NCBI GenBank assembly: GCA_963759735.1
Contig: CAVXAF010000001.1
Coordinates: forward strand, 124,001-188,000
Source of the DNA: Hyphomicrobium_A sp963759735
GTDB lineage: Bacteria; Pseudomonadota; Alphaproteobacteria; Rhizobiales; Hyphomicrobiaceae
Length of the DNA: 64,000 nt
Reading direction: 5' to 3'
Shown: positions 36,816-46,270 of the stretch, one piece after another
Layout of the letters: each line of letters starts with the position of its first letter
Numbering within the stretch: position 1 is the first letter of the stretch
The notes under the pieces: model-generated
What the model was told of the DNA's origin: nothing
Database searches by the model: none
Seen by the model: only the letters and a program-made list of their open reading frames with translations
Made by a program: the position numbers and the translations under genes

Positions 36816-37676
36816 TCAGTCGACGACCTCGGTGACGATGTTGGCTTCCTGCAGCTCCTCGTTGGTCGGATACCAGACGCTCTCGGGTGGCGTTGCGAAA
36901 ACCTGCGTAATGAATTCCTCCGGCACGTCCGCAGCGCGCAGCACGCCGGCCGCATGATTGGAAATCCTGGTCAGGACAACATCGGTGTTGCCTGATGGCG
37001 CGTGATAGCCAAGCTGCGCGCCGTCCTGCAGCATCCGGCGATGCCCGCCCAGGAACGCGAAAGTGCATGCGCTGGCGCACCTTGTCGTCGTCAGCGTGTC
37101 GAGCCCGCGCTCCCTGATCCGCTCGCTCATCTGCCGGCCGACGCCGAAATGACCGCCGTCGCTGTTAAGCACCACGGTCTGCAGCTCGGCGTTGTCGCTC
37201 AGCGCCTGCAAGAACTCGTCATACAGCCCCCAGGAAAGTTGCCCGGTGATCTCCATCTGGTCGCCCTCGACCGTCAGCGCGTGGGGCTGCTGTCCGATGA
37301 AGTCGGTATCGTTCATCTCGGAATAATAACGCGCCATAACGGGCGGCGTGGTTGAGACCGCGAAGGCGGCCAGAGCGAACCCGGCGAGGGCCACGAAGCG
37401 CGCTGCCCAGCGCGTCACGAACCAACGGTCGGGAGCCTTCGCCTTAGTGCTCGCCCGCCACGTGCCCACCAGCTGCCAGACACCGACGATGCCAACGAGG
37501 CCGAAAACAAGGGCGGCGGTGATCATGCTGCGCAGAGGCGTGCTTTCGATCGTGGCGTTGCTCAAGAAACTGATGCCGCCGAACGTCAAAGCCCAGGGCA
37601 GGATCAACGAAAACAGGAACACGCTGATCCAGAACGGGGCTTCACCCCGCCATTGCCGCCCAACGAATTTCAACAT
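36816..37676 (-). CDS. membrane protein with ClpP/crotonase-like domain (COG3904 type)
   Basis: 286-residue protein with three membrane segments in the first 125 residues (FWISVFLFSLILPWALTFGG; SMITAALVFGLVGIVGVWQL; FVALAGFALAAFAVS). The rest is a ClpP/crotonase fold: LSWGLYDEFLQAL, VVLNSDGGHFGVGRQMSERI, then TTRCASACTFAFLGGHRRM with Ser in the place of the ClpP nucleophile and cysteines on both sides, and LGYHAPSG with the histidine. This suggests a periplasm-facing serine protease of the COG3904 type; its substrate is unknown. The ATG at 37676 is preferred to a TTG three codons upstream. Confidence 0.8.
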   Translation of the reverse strand: MLKFVGRQWRGEAPFWISVFLFSLILPWALTFGGISFLSNATIESTPLRSMITAALVFGLVGIVGVWQLVGTWRASTKAKAPDRWFVTRWAARFVALAGFALAAFAVSTTPPVMARYYSEMNDTDFIGQQPHALTVEGDQMEITGQLSWGLYDEFLQALSDNAELQTVVLNSDGGHFGVGRQMSERIRERGLDTLTTTRCASACTFAFLGGHRRMLQDGAQLGYHAPSGNTDVVLTRISNHAAGVLRAADVPEEFITQVFATPPESVWYPTNEELQEANIVTEVVD

Positions 37677-37790
37677 GTCGCGCAACCCTACGCACCAACG
37701 CCCTACGCAAGCTCAATCCTAATATGCACGCCGCTGCCCGTCGACGGCCGGCGGCGGTCGCCACGCTGCCGCCGCGCGGTGCCGCAAACA

Positions 37791-37829
37791 ACAAAAACCC
37801 GGGGTCGTGCTGAACGCACGGCCCCGGGT
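37791..37829 (-). terminator. Rho-independent terminator of ssb
   Basis: Long stem ACCCGGGG(T)CGTGC / GCACG(G)CCCCGGGT with a TGAAC loop, followed on the minus strand by TTTTTGTTGTTTG. It is 28 bp after the ssb stop. Confidence 0.93.
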
Positions 37830-37856
37830 TGAAGGTCGTCGTGGTGAGCGCCGCCC

Positions 37857-38360
37857 TTAGAACGGGATTTCGTCGTCGAGCTGCTTGTCGAAGCTGGCGC
37901 CGCCCTTTGCCGCGCCGCCCGAGCGCGCCGCCGCGCGCGGGGCCTCGTAGCCGCCGCTCTCGCCGCCGCCGTAATCGGCCTGGCCGCCCTCGGCCATGCC
38001 GCCGCCGGAGCGGCCGTCGAGCATGGTCAGGTTGCCGTTGAAGCCCTGCAGCACCACCTCGGTCGAGTAGCGATCCTGGCCGTCCTGGCCCTGCCACTTA
38101 CGCGTCTGCAGCGCGCCCTCGATGAACACCTTGGCGCCCTTCTTGAGGTACTGCTCGGCGATCTTGCACAGGTTCTCGTTGAAGATGACGACCGAGTGCC
38201 ACTCGGTCTTCTCGCGGCGCTCGCCCGTCGCCTTGTCGCGCCAGGATTCGCTCGTCGCGATGCGCAGATTGGCGATCGGACGGCCGTCCTGCGTACGGCG
38301 GATTTCCGGGTCCTTGCCGAGATTGCCGACCAAGATCACCTTGTTGACCGAACCAGCCAT
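37857..38360 (-). CDS. ssb: single-stranded DNA-binding protein
   Basis: 167-residue protein that coats single-stranded DNA in replication and repair. The OB fold covers residues 1-110 (MAGSVNKVILVGNLGKDPEI; ATSESWRDKATGERREKTEW; EGALQTRKWQGQDGQDRYST). A flexible Gly/Ala linker leads to the acidic tip DDEIPF that recruits partner enzymes. GAGGAG is 8 bp before the ATG at 38360. A perfect alphaproteobacterial LexA box lies 167 bp upstream, so SOS control is likely. In related genomes ssb is close to uvrA; here uvrA is 12 kb away. Confidence 0.98.
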   Translation of the reverse strand: MAGSVNKVILVGNLGKDPEIRRTQDGRPIANLRIATSESWRDKATGERREKTEWHSVVIFNENLCKIAEQYLKKGAKVFIEGALQTRKWQGQDGQDRYSTEVVLQGFNGNLTMLDGRSGGGMAEGGQADYGGGESGGYEAPRAAARSGGAAKGGASFDKQLDDEIPF

Positions 38361-38526
38361 GCCTTGCACTCCTCGAAATTGCAGCGCGCCACCTCGGCAG
38401 CTGCCATGGATCCATCCCTCACCGGCAAACCGATCAGTCGCATTCGCAACCCGGAACCTACTCCATTGCGGCGCGCACGCGGCCAGCCGCGAGGCGGTTG
38501 TCCACACGCATGTAAACCGCGCGTGT

Positions 38527-38541
38527 GTTCTTCTTATGTTC
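38527..38541. promoter_or_regulatory. LexA (SOS) box upstream of ssb
   Basis: GTTC-TTCTTAT-GTTC, an exact match to the alphaproteobacterial LexA consensus GTTC-N7-GTTC. It is in the 230-bp region upstream of ssb and downstream of the pentapeptide gene, so ssb is the only sensible target. Confidence 0.75.
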
Positions 38542-38590
38542 TATAGGTAGGGCGGATTCGATCCGCTGACAAGCCCGCCGGCTCTGAGGC

Positions 38591-40619
38591 TTAGAAGCGA
38601 GCGCTTTCGGCTGCCGAAGACAGTTCCCGCATCACCCTGGTCGTCGTCTGCGTGGAGGCGGGGCATGTGTTCACCCGCAGCCCGTCATAGACGGCAACCA
38701 CGTCGCCGCGGAACTGGCGGCCGACGGCCCGCCGAGCAATACCGGTGGCCACCGCACCGTTGCTCCAGCGCGCGCTGCACATCAACTTGGTGAGATAGGC
38801 GGTGAGGTCGAACTTGTAGTTGAGCGCCGGGGGCACCGGCGAGGCGCCGACCCAGCTTTGCCAGCGCTGCTGATCCAGGCTCCCGGTCCAGGTCGCATCC
38901 TTTTCCGAGATCTGGCCGATCAGCTCCTTGGCCCGCGCCCGCCCAGACGCATCGGGGATGCGCTCGAGGTTGGCCTGCATGCTGGCGCGCTCAGCCTCGT
39001 TTGGCGCACGCACGGCGAGGTCGCTGAGGTCCGTGAGGCCCGAGGTGTCCCACTGCGGCGCCTGCGTCATCCAGATGACAGCCCCGCGCAGGTCGCTGCC
39101 GGCCATCTTCATGCCGGTCATGTCGGTGCCGAGCAGCCGCGCCTGCTGCAGGCTGGCCGCCTCGAGGTTGGCATCGCGCAGCACGGCGCCGTCGAGTTGC
39201 GCGAAGTCGAGCACCGCGCCCTGCATGGAGGCGCTCGAGAAATCGGCGAGTTGCAGCCGAGCGCCGGTAAGGTCGGCGCCCTGCAGCGAGGCGTTGAGGA
39301 AATTGACGCCCTGCGCGTTGACCCCGCCGGTGAGCTCGGCCTTGTCGAGGCGCGCATTGGCGAGGCTCGCTCCGGTCAGCACCGCATTGGAGAGGTCGGC
39401 GGCGTCGAGCTGAGCTTCGTCGAGCTTGGCGCCGGTGAGGTCGATTCCCCACAGCCGCGCCTGACCGAGGCGGGCGCGCGTCAGGTCGACGCTGGCGCGC
39501 CGAGGCGCAGCGCGCCGCCGTGCGGTTGTCATTCAGCATTACGGCATCGGGCTCGGCGCAGTTGAGCGACGCCTTCTCCAGGTTGGCGCCGATGAGGCTG
39601 GCGCCATCGAGGCTCGCCCCGGTGAGATCGGCGCCCGAAAGGTCCGTGCGGTCGAGCTTGGCGTAGCGTAGATCGCGTCCGCGCAGGCGCAGGGTGGTCT
39701 TCTCGCTGTTGTCTTCGCCGAGGAGATCGGAATCGGTGACGACGAGGTTGCGCCGGAAGATGCCGAATAGTGTCCCGTCGGCGGTGAGGAATGGCGTGGT
39801 AAAGCCGCTTTGCTGCACCTTCGTTCCTGCGGCAGGCGCCGTCCAACCCGTCAGCTTCTGGCCGATCAAGTCGAGCGGTTCGCCCGGAACCGTGGCGGCG
39901 AAGTACGACAGGTAGGCGACGCAGGCGAGCACCGCGGCTGTGGCGATGACACTCAGCGGATGAGCGGCGGCAGAGCGCCAGAATGCCTGGAAGAAGGACG
40001 TCTCGGCGCGCATCAGAAACACGCCGATGAGCAACACGCCGACGATATCGAGGCTGAGGAAGATGCGGTTGATCCACGTCGTCGTCACGTCGTGATATGG
40101 CAGGAACGACACCTGCATGTAGAGCAACAGCACCACCGGCAGGATGACGATGGTCAGCCACGACATGATGTTAAGAAACCCGCTCATCAGCGCCGAGCGC
40201 TGCGGGCCGGCGATGCCCTGCACGAAGAAGAAGTTATGCAGCTCCAGGCGCAACGGATGCGTGCGCTTGTCGGAGGTCTCCAGGAAACGGATGGCGTGAT
40301 CAAACTCCAGCGTCTTGCGCGCCAGCAGTACCAGCTGCGCGAGAATGCCGAGATGGAACAGCACCAGCACGATGGGCGCGAACTGGAAGAACTGTTTGAG
40401 CTGGATCTTCACCTGCAGGATGGGCAACTGCACCGGCGTATCGAGCAGCAACGCCTCATGCGTCACGCCGGCAACGGCGATGACGAGATAGGTCATGATG
40501 GCGAGAAAGATGAGCCAGCCGGTATGCGCCGTGTCGCTCGAGCTGTTGACGGCTTCGAGCAGACTGTAGGGGTTTACCGGTGTCTCCGTTTCCGCTGAAA
40601 GCCGTGCCCTGTCCGCCAT
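38591..40619 (-). pseudogene. pentapeptide-repeat membrane protein, frameshifted
   Basis: One gene in two frames. The N-terminal part (from the ATG at 40619) has four to five membrane helices (WLIFLAIMTYLVIAVAGVTH; FFQFAPIVLVLFHLGILAQL; IVILPVVLLLYMQVSF; VIATAAVLACVAYLSYFAAT), then starts a pentapeptide series (LDRTDLSGADLTGASLDGAS). The frame then breaks at about 39495-39535 in a GC-rich stretch. The other frame carries on with more than twenty repeats (LTGAKLDEAQLDAADLSNAV and so on) and a helical end. One indel restores about 670 residues. Pentapeptide repeats form a right-handed beta-helix; with these helices a membrane-anchored binding scaffold is likely. It may be a sequence error. Confidence 0.82.
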
Positions 40620-40831
40620 ACCGATGACACCCCGACGCTTACGCGTGCGAACTACGCAGAGCTTATGGGAAAAAGTGTGACATCACCCACGCGCTGTGGG
40701 CCATACATCCATCCCCCTTGCTCTTTCCCCATGGAGCATTGCATGAGTTAAGCAAAGTTCGATCGCCTTAACCAGGCTATGGTATCCCGTGGTCGACGGG
40801 TGGCCGAAACACCTCAGGGAGTGCGCCGCGC

Positions 40832-41206
40832 GTGGCTTCAGTTCAATACAAGTGCCAGAACTGCCCCGGCTATTGTTGCTCTTATCCGCTCATCCCCCTG
40901 GACAAGCGGGACGTCGAGCGGCTCGCCCGCCATCACAACCTCGGTTTCGAGGAGGCCAAGCGGGCGTTTACCAAGGAAGAGCACGGGCGCAAGTACGCCA
41001 TGCGGCGCAAGAAGGACGAGGTATTCGGCAAGATCTGCCGCTTCTTCGACACCAAGAAGCGCTGCTGCACGATCTATCATGCCCGTCCGGCCGTATGCCG
41101 TTCTTTCCCGGGCAGCGGGCGCTGCGGCTATTACGACTTCCTGGCCTTCGAGCGCCGCGCCCAGGAAGACGAAAAGTTCGTCGCCCTGACCAATCACGAG
41201 GACTGA
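40832..41206 (+). CDS. YkgJ-type cysteine-cluster protein
   Basis: 124-residue protein with the CxxCxxxCC cluster: YKCQNCPGYCCSYPLIPLDK. A second cysteine group is KRCCTIYHARPAVCRSFPG and GRCGYYDF. Such proteins probably bind zinc or an iron-sulfur cluster; the role is unknown. GTG at 40832 follows AGGGAG. It converges on dctA. Confidence 0.88.
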   Translation: MASVQYKCQNCPGYCCSYPLIPLDKRDVERLARHHNLGFEEAKRAFTKEEHGRKYAMRRKKDEVFGKICRFFDTKKRCCTIYHARPAVCRSFPGSGRCGYYDFLAFERRAQEDEKFVALTNHED

Positions 41207-41244
41207 GCTCTCCCGCTCTCTGCTATCGCGGACGCCCGTCCCCA

Positions 41245-42573
41245 CTACCCCGTCGTGACGGCGGTCTCGATGTCCGAGGGATCGACGCGCCGCTCCAACC
41301 CCCGCGCCAGCTTGTCGCGATCGAGTTCGCCCTCCCAGGCCGACACGACGATCGTCGCCACGCCGTTGCCGATGAAGTTGGTCAGCGCGCGGCACTCGCT
41401 CATGAACTTGTCGATGCCGAGCACGATGGCCATGCCGGGCACCAGTGCGGGACTGACCACGGCGAGCGTCGCCGCCAGCGTCACGAAGCCGGCGCCGGTG
41501 ACCCCGCTCGCCCCCTTCGAGGTCAGCATGGCGACGCCGAGAATGACGAACTGCTCGTGCCAGGTGAGCTCGACGCCCATCGCCTGGGCGATGAACAGCG
41601 TCGCCAGCGTCAGGTAGATGTTGGTGCCATCGAGGTTGAACGAATACCCGGTCGGCACCACGAGGCCGACCACCGGCTTGGAGCAGCCCAGCCGCTCCAG
41701 CTTCTCCATCAGCTGCGGCAAGGCGCTTTCCGACGACGACGTGCCGAGCACCAGCAGCAGCTCGTCTTTGATGTAGGCGAGGAAGCGGAAGATGCTGAAC
41801 CCGGCCATCCAGGCGATCGAGCCGAGCACCAGGAAGATGAACAGCGCCGACGTGACATAGAAGGTGGCGATGAGGCCGGCGAGATTGCCCAGCGCTTCGG
41901 GGCCATACTTGCCGATGGTGTAGGCCATGGCGCCGAAGGCGCCGATGGGCGCCGCCTTCATGATTACGGCGATGATGCCGAAAAACGCGTGCCCCATGTC
42001 GTCGACCAGCGCGCGCACCGTGCGGCCGCGCTCGCCCAGCACCATCAGCGCAAAGCCGAACAGGATGGCGATGAGCAAAACCTGCAGGATGTTGCCGTCG
42101 GCAAAAGCGCCGACGAGACTGTCGGGGATGATGTGCAGGATGAACTCGACGGTCGACTGGTGCGCGGCGCGGTCGGCGTACTGGGCAACGGCCGCCGCAT
42201 CGCCGACAACGCCGCTGAAACCGTCGCCGGGGCGCACCAGGTTGCCGACGGCGAGGCCGATGGCCAGGGCCAGCGTCGACACGATCTCGAAGTAGAAAAG
42301 CGCCTTGACGCCGACGCGCCCCACCTTGCTGGCATCCTCGATGTGGGCGATGCCCGACACCACGGTGCAGAAGATGATCGGCGCGATGGCCATCTTGATC
42401 AGCTTGATGAAGCCGTCGCCCAGAGCCTTCATCCATGGGCTCTCGGCGATGTCGGGGGCCAGCCAGCCGACCAGGAAGCCGAGCACGATGGCCACCAGCA
42501 CCTGCACGTACAGCAGCTTATAGAAGGGCTTACGCGCCGGCCTGACGACCTTTATCGCAGCGGCCTCGGACAT
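41245..42573 (-). CDS. dctA: C4-dicarboxylate:cation symporter
   Basis: 442-residue inner-membrane symporter of the DAACS family, moving succinate, fumarate and malate with protons or sodium. Features: the first helix YVQVLVAIVLGFLVGWLAPD, LIKMAIAPIIFCTVVSGIAH, the serine-rich hairpin region LLVLGTSSSESALPQLMEKL, the substrate-binding VVPTGYSFNLDGTNIYLTLA, and FIGNGVATIVVSAWEGELD at the C-terminus. All belong to DctA. No dctB/dctD two-component genes are adjacent. Its start lies 110 bp after the end of the omptin-motif gene on the same strand. Confidence 0.95.
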   Translation of the reverse strand: MSEAAAIKVVRPARKPFYKLLYVQVLVAIVLGFLVGWLAPDIAESPWMKALGDGFIKLIKMAIAPIIFCTVVSGIAHIEDASKVGRVGVKALFYFEIVSTLALAIGLAVGNLVRPGDGFSGVVGDAAAVAQYADRAAHQSTVEFILHIIPDSLVGAFADGNILQVLLIAILFGFALMVLGERGRTVRALVDDMGHAFFGIIAVIMKAAPIGAFGAMAYTIGKYGPEALGNLAGLIATFYVTSALFIFLVLGSIAWMAGFSIFRFLAYIKDELLLVLGTSSSESALPQLMEKLERLGCSKPVVGLVVPTGYSFNLDGTNIYLTLATLFIAQAMGVELTWHEQFVILGVAMLTSKGASGVTGAGFVTLAATLAVVSPALVPGMAIVLGIDKFMSECRALTNFIGNGVATIVVSAWEGELDRDKLARGLERRVDPSDIETAVTTG

Positions 42574-42682
42574 GACCCTTCCCCCGATCGCTTCTTATTG
42601 TGGCGATCTAAGCAATTCGCTGTCGCCGCCGCAATCGCAGCGCCGAGTGGACGGTCGCTAGATTGGCCAGTGCTGCCGTCGA

Positions 42683-44459
42683 TTACGGGGCGGCGAACTT
42701 GTAGGAGCCTTGGGCAAACAGGGCGGAATGCTCCGTGGTGAAGCGCTCGGGCTGGAACGTGTCGCGCGAGAAGAAATTGGTGAGGCCGCTCGGTACGCCC
42801 ATCGACCAGTAGCGGCCGCCGGCGCCGACGCTGAATTGCTCGGTGATGTCGTAAGATATGACGCCTTCGACCTGAACGCCGGTGCCGACGCCGTGGCCGG
42901 GCGAGCGCGTCGTGAAGCTGGCGTCGCTGCGCCTGGGATGGTTGTCGACGCCGGAATAGCGGACGTAGGGCAGGTAGGCGGCATCGCCCGTCACCTTCAG
43001 CTGCGGCGTCAGCATCAGCTCGGCGCTCGTGCCGAGCCGCATCGAGCGCCACTCGTCCATCTCCTGCAGGAAAACCAACGTGGGGGGATCTGCGCCGCAC
43101 GGGCCCGCCGGCGCGAACTGAAGGAACGAGCATCCCAGCGCGTTCATTTTGTAGTGGAAGTAGTTGTAACCGATTGTAGTGGAAGTAGTTGTAGCCGATG
43201 TACGGGGCGATCCGGTAAGCGTCGGTGCGCAGCACGTCGTAGCCGGCGTCGATGGTGAAATAGTCCAGCGACGAGGTAACGTTCGAGCGGGTGAGCTGGT
43301 ACGGCGTGATCGCGGTGATGGGGGTGTCGCTGAGGCCCCAGTCCTCGTCGTAGATGTTGCCCTCGCTGCCACGACCGACGCCGACGATGGTCTTGAACAT
43401 GACGTTCCACGGCGTGTCGATGCGCCCATAGATCTCCATGCCGTTGGTCCCGACGCTTTCCCAGGTCAGGCGCGAAGCGTTGGCTGGCAGCGGTGTGAGG
43501 TTCTTGCCGAGGTCCTGCTGAAAGCGCGACCACCCGTGCACATAGCGCCCTCCGAATTCGACCTGCAGCCCGCGCGCAAAGCCACCCGCGACGACGGGCC
43601 GGATTACGGCCTCTTCGCTCGCCAGCGGCTCGCCGCGATCATCGAGCGCGTAATTGACGGCGAGTTTCACCGCATGCAGGTCCTGGCTCAGTTTTGCGAG
43701 CCGACCATCCGTACCCGCCGACCCGGCGATTCCATCGAAGGCGGGGTTGGCCAAGGGACCGCCGTTGGGCGTTGCGAGGCTGCGCTTGCCGAAGCTCAGG
43801 TAGTCGTATTCCAAGCCCAGCGACCAGCGGCTGCTCAGCGCGTATTCGAGGCCGGCGCCGAGCGTCCAGCCCCATTGGACGTATTTGGACGTGGTGGTGC
43901 TGTCGCCGGGACCATAGTCCGGCGCCTGGATGTTGTTCTGCGCCATCTCCACGTCGTTATGTATCCACGCCAGGCCGCCCTTACCGTAGGCAAGCATGCG
44001 CCCGTTCGGACCGAACGCCAGGCCGCCGCGCGCCGTCAGCGTGCCGAACCAGTCTGGCTCCGCCTGGCAGGTAGCGCCAAAGAAGGAGCCCACGAAACCG
44101 GCCGCGCCGGCGCCTTCCTTTGCGGGCTGCATGCACGTCGCCGTGCCCTGCAAGTTGGACCAGGTGGCATCGGCCTGCAGGCCGTAGACCATCTGCCCTG
44201 ACTGGTAATTGTAGCCGAACTGCCCGCCGATGAACGGTCCGGGGCTGCGCACCTCGCTGCCGAACAACGTCGAGCCGTAGGGATTGGAAAACTGGTTGTA
44301 GTCGATGCCGGCGCCGGTATGGCCGCCGACATAAAAGCCCGTCCAGTTGAACGCGCCTTGGGCACGTGCGGGTGTGCCCCAGCCCACGGCGCTCATGATG
44401 CAAACCACCGCCAACAACGCCGCTGCTACGCCAACCCATCGATTGGGTGTCGAGCGCAT
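42683..44459 (-). pseudogene. double-barrel outer-membrane protein with omptin-like motifs, frameshifted
   Basis: Reads as one outer-membrane protein of about 590 residues in two frames. Signal peptide, then an Omp25/OmpA-like barrel (FNWTGFYVGGHTGAGIDYNQ to about residue 290), then a second barrel resembling omptin proteases. The omptin acid pair appears as IYDEDWG (codons at 43341-43349) and the Asp-x-His pair as VDNHPR (42938-42946), matching Asp83/Asp85 and Asp210/His212 of OmpT. The strands end GSYKFAAP. A 25-bp tandem duplication at 43150-43199 shifts the frame between the two pairs, so the current frame lacks the Asp/His half. Removing one copy restores the whole gene. GGGAGGA precedes the ATG. 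Confidence 0.78.
43150..43199. repeat. 25-bp tandem duplication inside the omptin-like gene
   Basis: Two adjacent 25-bp copies (43150-43174 and 43175-43199) that differ at one base. On the gene strand each copy encodes IGYNYFHY, but in different frames, because 25 is not a multiple of 3. One copy disrupts the reading frame. Confidence 0.95.
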
Positions 44460-44562
44460 CGTCGTCCTCCCGTGCGCGAATCAACGTCGGGTTGAATTGT
44501 ACAGGATTCAGCGCCGCCTTGGGGTGGCCGCCATCGCCATCCACGCCAATAATCGGCAAGCG

Positions 44563-45813
44563 TCAGTGCGCGAGGGGCGCAGCGGCCGGCGACTGTACAT
44601 GCTCGGGGCGGATACCGACGCCGACAATGCGCGCCGGGATGCGCTGCAGCAGCGGAGTACGATTGAACAGGCGGAGGATCCAGTTCGCTTGCAGCGGTTG
44701 CGTCGAATTCAGCACCGGCTGCACGAAGCGGTTCTGCGCCAGAACCTGCAGGCGTTGCGTGACGCGGGTCGGCAGCGTCCGCCGATGCTGCACGCGCGCC
44801 AGATCGAAAGTCGTGAGCGTGCCGTTCTTGAGCGGCTTCCAGAGAATGTTCGCCGCCGCCACGGCATCCTGGATGGCGAGATTGATGCCGACACCGCCGA
44901 TCGGCGACATGGCATGCGCCGCATCACCGATGCACAGCAGGCCGGGGCGATACCAGGTCGGCAGCCGGTCGATGGCGACGCTGAGCAGCTTGACGTCGTC
45001 CCATGTCTGCAATTCTTCGACCCGATCGGCGAGGAACGGCAGCGCCTTGGCGACGATCTGCCGGAAGGCCGGCAATCCAGCCTGCCTGATACGCTCGGCG
45101 GCATCCTTGGGAATGACGTAAGCGAGCTGGAAATAGTCTCCGCGGTCGATCACGGCGAAGAAGCTGCCCGAATCGATGCGCCCGCCCGATTCCGGATCGC
45201 CGGGACGGCGTGAGATGCGCATCCAGAACACGTCGATCGGCGCGCCGATGTCCTCGACCTCGAGTTTCGCCTGCGCGCGCACCGTCGAGCGGCGTCCATC
45301 GCATCCGACGGTCAACGCCGCGCGAACCTGTAGCGGCCCGTCGGTCGTGATTGCGTCGACACCGACAACGCGCCCCCCCTCCTCGATCACGCCGACGACA
45401 TTGGCCCGCATGATGAGCTTGAAGTTGGGATAGGCGCGCGCCTTGTCGGCGAGAAAGTCGAGGAAGTCCCATTGCGGCATCAACGCGATGAAGGCGTGGC
45501 GCGGCGGCAGAAACGTAAAGTCGGCGAATGATATCGGCGTGTCGCCCACCTGCACCGCCAGCTTGGAGATCTTGGTGTGCGGCACCTTAAGCAGCTCATC
45601 CAGCAACCCCAGCTCATCCATCACCTGCAGCGTCGAGGGGTGGATGGTGTCGCCGCGAAAGTCGCGCAGAAAGTCGGCGTGCTTCTCCAGCACCACGACA
45701 TCGACACCCGCCCGCGCCAGCAGCAGTCCAAGCATCATGCCCGCCGGACCGCCGCCTGCGATACAGCAGGTGGTCGACAGCGCGCTACCTGGAACCGGCG
45801 CGCCGGCGTTCAT
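44563..45813 (-). CDS. FAD-dependent aromatic-type monooxygenase
   Basis: 416-residue flavoprotein of the PHBH/group A type. The Rossmann motif CCIAGGGPAGMMLGLLLARA, the FAD/NADPH motif VGCDGRRSTVRAQAKLEVED and the second FAD motif LLCIGDAAHAMSPIGGVGIN are intact. RGDTIHPSTLQVMDELGLLD is typical of the subgroup of uncharacterised hydroxylases. It would use NAD(P)H and O2; the substrate is unknown. The ATG at 45813 overlaps the stop of the upstream gene (ATGA), which is why the longer frame to 46017 is rejected. Confidence 0.9.
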   Translation of the reverse strand: MNAGAPVPGSALSTTCCIAGGGPAGMMLGLLLARAGVDVVVLEKHADFLRDFRGDTIHPSTLQVMDELGLLDELLKVPHTKISKLAVQVGDTPISFADFTFLPPRHAFIALMPQWDFLDFLADKARAYPNFKLIMRANVVGVIEEGGRVVGVDAITTDGPLQVRAALTVGCDGRRSTVRAQAKLEVEDIGAPIDVFWMRISRRPGDPESGGRIDSGSFFAVIDRGDYFQLAYVIPKDAAERIRQAGLPAFRQIVAKALPFLADRVEELQTWDDVKLLSVAIDRLPTWYRPGLLCIGDAAHAMSPIGGVGINLAIQDAVAAANILWKPLKNGTLTTFDLARVQHRRTLPTRVTQRLQVLAQNRFVQPVLNSTQPLQANWILRLFNRTPLLQRIPARIVGVGIRPEHVQSPAAAPLAH

Positions 45814-46238
45814 TGCTTCAGCCCGCAGGCCTGCATCAGTGTTTCGATGCGCTGTTGGGATTCCTTCTCCATTGCCTGCACCTTCTCCTGCGGTACACCG
45901 CTGTTGATGAGGCCCTTGGTGATGGCAACCACCTTGGTGGGGCTGCTTTCGAAGGTCGCCAGCAGCAGCAGTCGCAGGAAGCGCGACAGCTCGGTACCGG
46001 CCCGATCGGCGATGCACGCACAGCCCTCGGTGCTGCGCTCCTCGGCGCCGCCCAACTCGCAGGCGTTGAGCAGTGCATCTTTTTCTTCAGGCGTGTACGT
46101 GCCGCCGACTGCCAAGTCGGCCTCCGTCATGGTGACGCCCGGCACTCCGCTTGCCCAGTAGACGAAACCGACCAAGGCTGCGCCGCCGACGAGAAATAGA
46201 ACGCCGACGACGACGAGCACCCACTTCATCACTGACAT
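45810..46238 (-). CDS. small membrane-anchored hypothetical protein
   Basis: 142-residue protein with one N-terminal membrane helix (MKWVLVVVGVLFLVGGAALV), then a mostly helical extracytoplasmic part with three cysteines in ACELGGAEERSTEGCACIAD and one near the end (MQACGLKQ). GGAGG is 6 bp before the ATG at 46238. It overlaps the FAD gene by 4 bp and is probably in its operon. Not recognised. Confidence 0.72.
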   Translation of the reverse strand: MSVMKWVLVVVGVLFLVGGAALVGFVYWASGVPGVTMTEADLAVGGTYTPEEKDALLNACELGGAEERSTEGCACIADRAGTELSRFLRLLLLATFESSPTKVVAITKGLINSGVPQEKVQAMEKESQQRIETLMQACGLKQ

Positions 46239-46270
46239 TGTAGACCTCCGTGCCCACGGTGCGGCCGAGA

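Noticed and set aside
42552..42682. Extension of the first omptin-gene frame into the dctA start
   Set aside because: After the 25-bp duplication the first frame reads Arg-rich nonsense; the protein-like sequence continues in the other frame and ends at 42683.
40789..42741. 650-codon plus-strand frame across the cysteine-cluster protein and dctA
   Set aside because: It overlaps both real genes; its His/Asp/Arg-rich text is the reverse reading of dctA.
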